In this document: positions 4,580 through 9,375 of the stretch, piece by piece
How the letters are laid out: each line of letters opens with the position of its first letter
Numbering within the stretch: position 1 is the first letter of the stretch
From: Ignavibacteriales bacterium
Lineage (GTDB): Bacteria > Bacteroidota > Ignavibacteria > Ignavibacteriales > Melioribacteraceae
Assembly: GCA_020059785.1 (NCBI GenBank)
Contig: JAGVBL010000415.1
Location: 1 to 9,375 of the forward strand
DNA length: 9,375 bases
Direction of reading: 5' to 3'
Notes under the pieces: model-generated
What the model was told of the DNA's origin: nothing
The model's database searches: none
Seen by the model: the letters and a program-made list of their open reading frames with translations, nothing else
Position numbers and translations under genes: made by a program

Positions 4580-7549
4580 ATGACAAACGAAGAGTTAAAT
4601 AATCTTCAAGCAGAAGCATATGATCATTTATGGCACGGAAGATATCGTCTGGCCTTAAATGCAGCTATAAAATTATGTGAAATAAGACCAAACGATAGTG
4701 AAGCTGTAATATGTGCTGCATGGGCTTATCTTGAAAATGGAAATCCATCCAAAGCAATGGAATATGCTAATCTTGCTGTTGAACTTAAAGGGGATTCGCC
4801 ACGTACAAGATTCTTTAGAGCCTATCTTTTAACACGAATGAGTATATACGAAGGAGCCATTGCCGATATTGGTAAAAATATCGATAAGGAGAAAGAATTA
4901 TTAAGCTGGACGTTAATTACAAAGGCACGTGCATATGCAGGATTAAAAAAATTTGATGAGGCAATTCAATCTCTAGACAACGCTTACCTTTTAACTTCTT
5001 CAAATCAAAAAATTCTAAAAGAACAAAAAGAATGGTTTATAAAAGCAAAAAAAAGATTCTCAAATGAATATGAACTAAATTCAAAAAACATAACAGATTT
5101 TATTGCCGACGGCAAAGAAGCAATTAAAGCAAAAGAATACTGGTTCGCACTTTTTACTGCACAAAAAGTACTGGCGCAGGATAAATTTAAAAATGATAAA
5201 CTTGATGCCGCACTTCTGGAAATTGAAGCATTATATTTATTATTTCAGTACAGACCGGCTTATCAAAAAGCACTAAACCTAAAAAACAAGTATAAAGACC
5301 ATGAAAAATTTAATCTGATATTTAATTCGCTTCAAAAATTTGTAAATAATGAGGAAGAAACTGAAAAGGAGATTTCACCGCTTAGGAGAACTAAAACGGA
5401 TATAGACTATACTACCAATGATAGCGTGCAACTCTCATTTGAAGAAATTGAGTATAAATCGGAAACAATTTTCTATCCTAATGATTTTGCAGATCTTTTC
5501 TCTATTAAAATTTATGATTCTCTAAAAGATACCAAGGTTAGTGTAAGAGATTTTTATAAACATGTTAATAAGAACATGCCCGGCATTGGTGTGGAAGTAA
5601 TTTTTAATAATCCTTACCTGGATCAGGAGGATAAATCCTACAATTGTTATACTGTATGGTATCTAAACGACTATGAGATAAATAGGAATAATTTCAGGTT
5701 GAATATACCGAGGAATTGGGATTCGGTTATATTCTCACAATCGATTAATTCTGATAAATCAGGATGGGAAATTGGTCAGGCAAAGGTTGAGATATATATA
5801 AATAATTTTAAGGTTGGAGAAAGATCCTTCGGTATCTGCCAATCCGGTACTCCCGAACAAGAGGTTATATTACCCCAAGCAACTCAAAACAATTTTAAAA
5901 TAGAAGATAAAATTGATGCAAAAAAAATAATTCAGCCAATTCAAACAACTTCTTTAGATAATTTATTGGTTGAATTAGATTCTTATATTGGATTGACCAA
6001 CATTAAACAGACTGTCCGCGACTTCATTTCATACCTTCAATTTATTAACGAACGCAAGAAACATGGATTAAAGACCGACGAAAAAATTTCAATTAATGCT
6101 ATCTTCCTCGGAAATCCAGGAACAGGTAAAACAACAATTGCACGGTTGCTTGGCAAAATTCTAAATGCAATGGGCATTCTTCCATCAGGTCATGTAATCG
6201 AAGTAGATCGGTCAGGGCTGGTAGGTCAATATATTGGTGAGACAGCGCAAAAGTCCGAGAAAATTATAAATGATGCTATTGGCGGTTTATTGTTTATTGA
6301 TGAAGCGTATACATTAATTAAAAAAGGCGGATCAGGTCAAGACTTTGGTCAGGAAGCAATCGATATTTTATTGAAACGTATGGAAGATAAAAAAGGAGAA
6401 TTTGTTGTAATTGCCGCCGGATATACAGATGAGATGAATTCGTTTCTGAATTCTAACCCGGGATTAAAATCCCGTTTTACTCATACATTCACTTTTGAAG
6501 ATTATACACCTGATGAATTAATAGAAATATTTAAGCAGAATCTTAAAAAAGATGATTATTCTATTACCAAATCTGCCGAAGAACTTCTCCGTAAAGAATT
6601 TATTAAGATGTACCGTAACAGAGATAAATCATTCGGCAATGCAAGACTTGTAAAAAATATTTTTGACGGAGCTAAATTAAATTTAGGCAAACGGGCTGTC
6701 TCATTACCACAAATAGACCGTACAAAGGAAATACTCAATACAATTACTGAGGATGACATCAGTCTGATTTTACAAAAAGCCACGGATAAAAAATTTGTTC
6801 TGACTATAAACGAAGAAGCGTTATCGGAGGCTTTAAAAGAATTAGATAACCTCGTTGGACTTGATGGTGTAAAAAGAGAAATAAATGATCTTGTAAAGCT
6901 TGCGCGATTTTTTGCTGAACAAGGAGAAGATTTACGTGAAAAATTCGGTAATCATTATTTATTTCTCGGAAATCCGGGAACGGGCAAAACAACTGTTGCA
7001 AGAATATTCAGCAGAATTTTTTCTGCATTAGGAGTTTTATCGAAAGGACATCTTATTGAGATAGATAGACAGGGACTTGTTGCCGGATATGTTGGTCAGA
7101 CGGCAGAAAAAACATCTGCATTGATCGATAAAGCAATTGGTGGAACTCTATTTATTGACGAAGCATACGCTCTTGTTAAACCGGATGGATCAGGAAACGA
7201 CTTTGGAAAAGAAGCTATAGATATTCTGTTAAAACGAATGGAAGATGACCGTTCCAAATTTATTGTTATTGCTGCCGGATATACAGAAGAAATGAAAAAA
7301 TTTATAGCAAGTAATCCCGGTATGCAATCAAGATTCAGCAAGTCGATTACATTCGAAGATTATTCACCAAAGGAATTAATGGAGATAGTTTATAGAAGTC
7401 TTAGAAACGACAAAAAAAATATTTCGAAAGATGCAGATGATACGCTTTTTAGACACTTCAATGAAATCTACAAAGTACGTGATAAAAAATTTGGTAATGC
7501 TAGAATAGTTAGAAATATTCTGGATACAATTAGACAAAAAATGCTTTAA
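4580..7549 (+). CDS. Large TPR / beta-sandwich / tandem CbxX-CfqX AAA+ ATPase (first two AAA modules)
   Basis: Predicted cytoplasmic remodelling ATPase of 989 aa. Residues 1 to about 260 are helical with TPR-like pairs (clearest at 7-140). Residues 298-420 form a beta-rich module whose end (GWEIGQAKVEIYINN, then ERSFGI) resembles Ig-like/jelly-roll domains. AAA1 (about 462-745) has Walker A GNPGTGKTT (511-519), pore loop YIG (551-553), Walker B FIDEA (D574, E575), arginine finger SRF (R632) and sensor-2 GNAR (R689). AAA2 (about 750-989) has GNPGTGKTT (797-805), YVG, FIDEA (D860, E861), SRF (R918) and GNAR (R975). Both look catalytically complete. These are CbxX/CfqX-class modules as in Rubisco activase CbbX, SpoVK and EccA, and TPR plus CbxX is the EccA layout. 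The TAA at 7547 ends the frame 14 residues after R975, although homologous sequence continues in the same frame. No Shine-Dalgarno is visible. The substrate is unknown. Confidence 0.92.
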   Translation: MTNEELNNLQAEAYDHLWHGRYRLALNAAIKLCEIRPNDSEAVICAAWAYLENGNPSKAMEYANLAVELKGDSPRTRFFRAYLLTRMSIYEGAIADIGKNIDKEKELLSWTLITKARAYAGLKKFDEAIQSLDNAYLLTSSNQKILKEQKEWFIKAKKRFSNEYELNSKNITDFIADGKEAIKAKEYWFALFTAQKVLAQDKFKNDKLDAALLEIEALYLLFQYRPAYQKALNLKNKYKDHEKFNLIFNSLQKFVNNEEETEKEISPLRRTKTDIDYTTNDSVQLSFEEIEYKSETIFYPNDFADLFSIKIYDSLKDTKVSVRDFYKHVNKNMPGIGVEVIFNNPYLDQEDKSYNCYTVWYLNDYEINRNNFRLNIPRNWDSVIFSQSINSDKSGWEIGQAKVEIYINNFKVGERSFGICQSGTPEQEVILPQATQNNFKIEDKIDAKKIIQPIQTTSLDNLLVELDSYIGLTNIKQTVRDFISYLQFINERKKHGLKTDEKISINAIFLGNPGTGKTTIARLLGKILNAMGILPSGHVIEVDRSGLVGQYIGETAQKSEKIINDAIGGLLFIDEAYTLIKKGGSGQDFGQEAIDILLKRMEDKKGEFVVIAAGYTDEMNSFLNSNPGLKSRFTHTFTFEDYTPDELIEIFKQNLKKDDYSITKSAEELLRKEFIKMYRNRDKSFGNARLVKNIFDGAKLNLGKRAVSLPQIDRTKEILNTITEDDISLILQKATDKKFVLTINEEALSEALKELDNLVGLDGVKREINDLVKLARFFAEQGEDLREKFGNHYLFLGNPGTGKTTVARIFSRIFSALGVLSKGHLIEIDRQGLVAGYVGQTAEKTSALIDKAIGGTLFIDEAYALVKPDGSGNDFGKEAIDILLKRMEDDRSKFIVIAAGYTEEMKKFIASNPGMQSRFSKSITFEDYSPKELMEIVYRSLRNDKKNISKDADDTLFRHFNEIYKVRDKKFGNARIVRNILDTIRQKML
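7547..7549 (+). other. In-frame TAA interrupting a three-AAA+ coding sequence
   Basis: The TAA is in the same frame as the upstream (4580) and downstream (7703) coding regions. The 51 codons after it are open and homologous to the AAA1-AAA2 linker: upstream KRAVSLPQIDRT against *RIADIPQPERT, then LNTITEDDI against LNTIILDDI, with no gap. The stop sits opposite the Lys codon AAA at the same place in the first linker, so a single A-to-T change would explain it. Walker A motifs fall at codons 511, 797 and 1086, spacings of 286 and 289, as expected for one continuous repeat protein. It may be a nonsense mutation, a split gene, read-through or a sequencing error. Confidence 0.85.
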
Positions 7550-7702
7550 CGAATTGCTGATATACCTCAGCCCGAAAGAACCGAAGATAACCTGAACACA
7601 ATAATTCTGGATGACATAAAAGAATCGATTGAAATAAAAGCCCATGCAACTGAATACCAGGTTAAAGGGGACCCGTTAAAGCTTCAGGAGTATATCGATC
7701 AA

Positions 7703-8488
7703 TTGAATTCTTTAGTCGGGCTCGATAAGGTTAAAGAAAGTGTATTCAAATTAATAAGTGGCTCCAAGATTGCTCAACTAAAACGTGAGCGCGGTTTACA
7801 TGTTATTGAGAGAAATTACAACGCATTCCTTGTTGGAAACCCCGGTACCGGGAAAACAACTGTTGCTAAATTAATAAGCCAGATGCTAAAAGAACTTGGC
7901 ATTATTGAAAAAGGTCATTTAATTGAAGTAACAAGGGCTGATCTAATTGGGGGTTATCCAGAACAGACAATTTCTCAAACAGAAAACATTATTAAGGATT
8001 CTTTAGGCGGTACACTTTTTATTGAAGATGCTAATTCATTGATTAAGGACGGAAATGAGAATGGATTTACAGTGCTTGATACTATCATAAGATTGGTGGA
8101 TCAATACCGCCACAAGCTCATTATCTTTTTTGAAGGCTCATTCAGTGAAATCAATTATCTTATTAATGTATATCCGTTGTTAAAAGAAAAAATTCCGCAT
8201 CAATTTGAATTTGAAAACTATTCACCACGTGAACTGTTAACAATTGCTGCCGAAATTGCTGATAATCTCGGTTACATCTTAGATGAAGGTGCGTTACAGG
8301 TTCTATTAGAAATATTTGTGGAATTAAACGAGCGGGGAGAATTAACAAATCTTAACTCGAAAGCCGCTAAAACAATTTTATACAAGTCGATTACAAATCA
8401 GGAACAAAGAATCCTTGGAATACTAAACCCGAGCGATGTTGATCTTAAGACAATTATTCTCGAAGATGTTCAATCAGTAAATTATTAA
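7703..8488 (+). CDS. Third, degenerate CbxX/CfqX AAA+ module (in-frame continuation of the upstream gene)
   Basis: 261 aa from the TTG at 7703; the homologous coding sequence really begins right after the TAA, at 7550. There is no in-frame ATG before 7883, which lies beyond Walker A, so a separate ATG-initiated protein would lack the P-loop. TTG 7703 has AGGAG at 7686-7690, 12 bases away, a rather long spacing. The module keeps Walker A GNPGTGKTT (45-53) and the fold's general pattern. Its Walker B reads FIEDA, with D and E swapped (E108, D109). The SRF arginine finger is replaced by EKI, the sensor-2 GNAR by NSKA, and the pore-loop Y(I/V)G by YPE. It could bind a nucleotide but probably does not hydrolyse it efficiently; a regulatory or structural domain is inferred. 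The ABC ATPase gene follows after 17 bp. It may be a pseudogene fragment if the stop is a true mutation. Confidence 0.75.
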   Translation: MNSLVGLDKVKESVFKLISGSKIAQLKRERGLHVIERNYNAFLVGNPGTGKTTVAKLISQMLKELGIIEKGHLIEVTRADLIGGYPEQTISQTENIIKDSLGGTLFIEDANSLIKDGNENGFTVLDTIIRLVDQYRHKLIIFFEGSFSEINYLINVYPLLKEKIPHQFEFENYSPRELLTIAAEIADNLGYILDEGALQVLLEIFVELNERGELTNLNSKAAKTILYKSITNQEQRILGILNPSDVDLKTIILEDVQSVNY

Positions 8489-8505
8489 TCACACTTCCCT
8501 ATAGT

Positions 8506-9231
8506 ATGTTAACATTTAAAAACCTATCGAAGAAATACGGTCAGTTTCTGGCTGTTAATAAAATCAATTTAACAATTGATAAAGGAGAACTATTCGGTTT
8601 TCTTGGTCCTAATGGTGCAGGTAAAACTACTACAATTAAAATGATAACAGGATTGCTGTCGCCAACTTCCGGAAATATTTTTCTTGATAGTAAAGATGTA
8701 TGGCTAAATCAGATTGAATCTAAAATGAAATTGGGTTACATACCGGACCAGCCGTTCTTATATGATAAATTAACCGGTAGAGAGTTTCTCTATTTTAGCG
8801 GCGGTCTTTACGGACTTAATAAAAAAGTGTTAACCGATCGCATAGCAGAGTTATTAGAGCTTCTTAAAATTGAAAGCTGGGTTGATAAACGAACAGAAGA
8901 GTATTCACAGGGAATGAAACAAAGGATTACAATCGCTTCAGCATTTCTTCATAATCCTAAACTTATTGTAGTTGATGAACCGATGGTTGGACTGGACCCC
9001 CAGAGTGCATACATCGTAAAAAAATTCTTTACTGATTCGGTTAAAAACGGTACTACAATTTTTATGTCCACTCACAGCTTAAATGTAGTAGAAGAAATAT
9101 GTACAAAGGTAGGAATTATAAATAAAGGGAACATAATCTTTGATGATACAATATCTGCACTGAGCCGGTTAAAAGAAGAAAAAAATAATAACCTTGAAGA
9201 GCTTTTCATCCAGCTTACAAACGAAGAATGA
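8506..9231 (+). CDS. ABC transporter ATP-binding protein
   Basis: Nucleotide-binding subunit (241 aa) of an ABC transporter, acting at the cytoplasmic face of the membrane. Walker A is GPNGAGKTT (34-42), the Q-loop region YIPDQPFLYDKLTGRE contains Q82, the signature is YSQGMKQR (133-140, in place of LSGGQ), Walker B is LIVVDEP (D157, E158), the D-loop is GLDP, and the switch histidine is H190 (STHS). The length and the IPDQPFLYDKLT stretch resemble single-domain exporter-type ATPases such as the EcsA/ABC-2 group rather than importers, though the substrate cannot be told. It starts 17 bp after the AAA+ module without an evident Shine-Dalgarno and ends in an ATGA overlap with a membrane protein. 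The transporter is therefore a two-gene unit within the AAA+ operon. Confidence 0.95.
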   Translation: MLTFKNLSKKYGQFLAVNKINLTIDKGELFGFLGPNGAGKTTTIKMITGLLSPTSGNIFLDSKDVWLNQIESKMKLGYIPDQPFLYDKLTGREFLYFSGGLYGLNKKVLTDRIAELLELLKIESWVDKRTEEYSQGMKQRITIASAFLHNPKLIVVDEPMVGLDPQSAYIVKKFFTDSVKNGTTIFMSTHSLNVVEEICTKVGIINKGNIIFDDTISALSRLKEEKNNNLEELFIQLTNEE

Positions 9232-9375
9232 AGCAGATTTTACACATACTAAAATATAAGTTAATCATATTTATTCGGTTAAATACAAGAATAGATATAA
9301 CAAGCTTGCTCAAAAATTTTGGAAGCTCGTTAATTTATATCGGCTTTGCGTTGGGTGCTTTTTTCTTTACAAAAA
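9228..9375 (+). CDS. ABC transporter permease, N-terminal fragment (runs off right edge)
   Basis: The ATG at 9228-9230 overlaps the TGA of the ATPase gene (ATGA), and 49 codons are open to the window end. The product begins MKQILHILKYKLIIFIRLN, a basic amphipathic start, followed by a hydrophobic segment at about residues 34-47 (LIYIGFALGAFFF) that looks like the first membrane helix. Position directly after, and coupled to, an ABC ATPase makes a permease subunit the natural reading. The family (ABC-2 or EcsB-like) cannot be settled from so short a piece. Confidence 0.8.
   Translation, partial: MKQILHILKYKLIIFIRLNTRIDITSLLKNFGSSLIYIGFALGAFFFTK

Noticed and set aside
7547..7549. Frameshift, selenocysteine or reassigned stop codon as the cause of the AAA+ interruption
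   Set aside because: The reading frame is identical on both sides, so it is not a frameshift. The codon is TAA, not the TGA used for selenocysteine. TAA is used as a normal stop by the CDF, purE, DUF2807 and third-AAA reading frames here, so general code reassignment is excluded.
6556..7645. Minus-strand open frames inside the AAA+ coding region (6556-6783, 6804-7001, 7096-7341, 7376-7645; also 8163-8348)
   Set aside because: They are shadows of strongly conserved AAA+ coding sequence. The 7376-7645 frame also covers the stop codon, but it shows no motif and the plus-strand homology runs straight through.

Overview
The window is AT-rich and tightly packed. Its gene content, the weak or absent Shine-Dalgarno sequences before several genes, and candidate promoter elements resembling the Bacteroidota TAnnTTTG type suggest the Bacteroidota/Chlorobi/Ignavibacteria group, perhaps an ignavibacterium-like anaerobe. 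This assignment is inferred from protein flavour; no rRNA or other phylogenetic marker is present.

Left part (1-1968, minus strand): the first two genes of an NAD(P)H-linked flavoprotein module. A NuoE/HndA-like [2Fe-2S] subunit overlaps by 4 bp a NuoF/HndC/HydB-like FMN subunit, which runs off the left edge before its [4Fe-4S] motif. These modules feed electron-bifurcating or NAD(P)-linked [FeFe]-hydrogenases, formate dehydrogenases or complex I-like enzymes; the partner that would decide lies outside the window.

Middle part (2203-4421): a plus-strand cation diffusion facilitator (metal efflux) with a cysteine-rich tail converges on a minus-strand purE (class I N5-CAIR mutase). Their stop codons share a TTATAA palindrome. 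Upstream of purE on the same strand is a lipoprotein with a DUF2807 (GIN-type) beta-repeat domain. Its intrinsic terminator lies only about 31 bp ahead of the purE start.

Right part (4580-9375, plus strand): a probable operon. It begins with a very large protein: N-terminal TPR-like helices, a beta-sandwich-like middle region and tandem CbxX/CfqX (CbbX/EccA/SpoVK-type) AAA+ modules. Two modules lie before an in-frame TAA at 7547-7549, and a third follows in exactly the same reading frame. Homology is continuous across the stop: the inter-domain sequence aligns without gaps, with the TAA opposite a Lys AAA codon. The locus therefore looks like one ancestral 1302-residue, three-AAA protein that is now split, mutated, read through, or affected by a sequencing error. 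The third AAA module keeps Walker A but has lost the normal Walker B acid order, the arginine finger, the pore-loop pattern and the sensor-2 arginine, which suggests a regulatory nucleotide-binding domain. After 17 bp comes an ABC ATPase, then by ATGA overlap the start of a membrane permease that runs off the right edge. The TPR-plus-CbxX layout recalls EccA of type VII secretion, but no other secretion component is visible.

No rRNA, tRNA, CRISPR array, insertion sequence or phage gene was seen.
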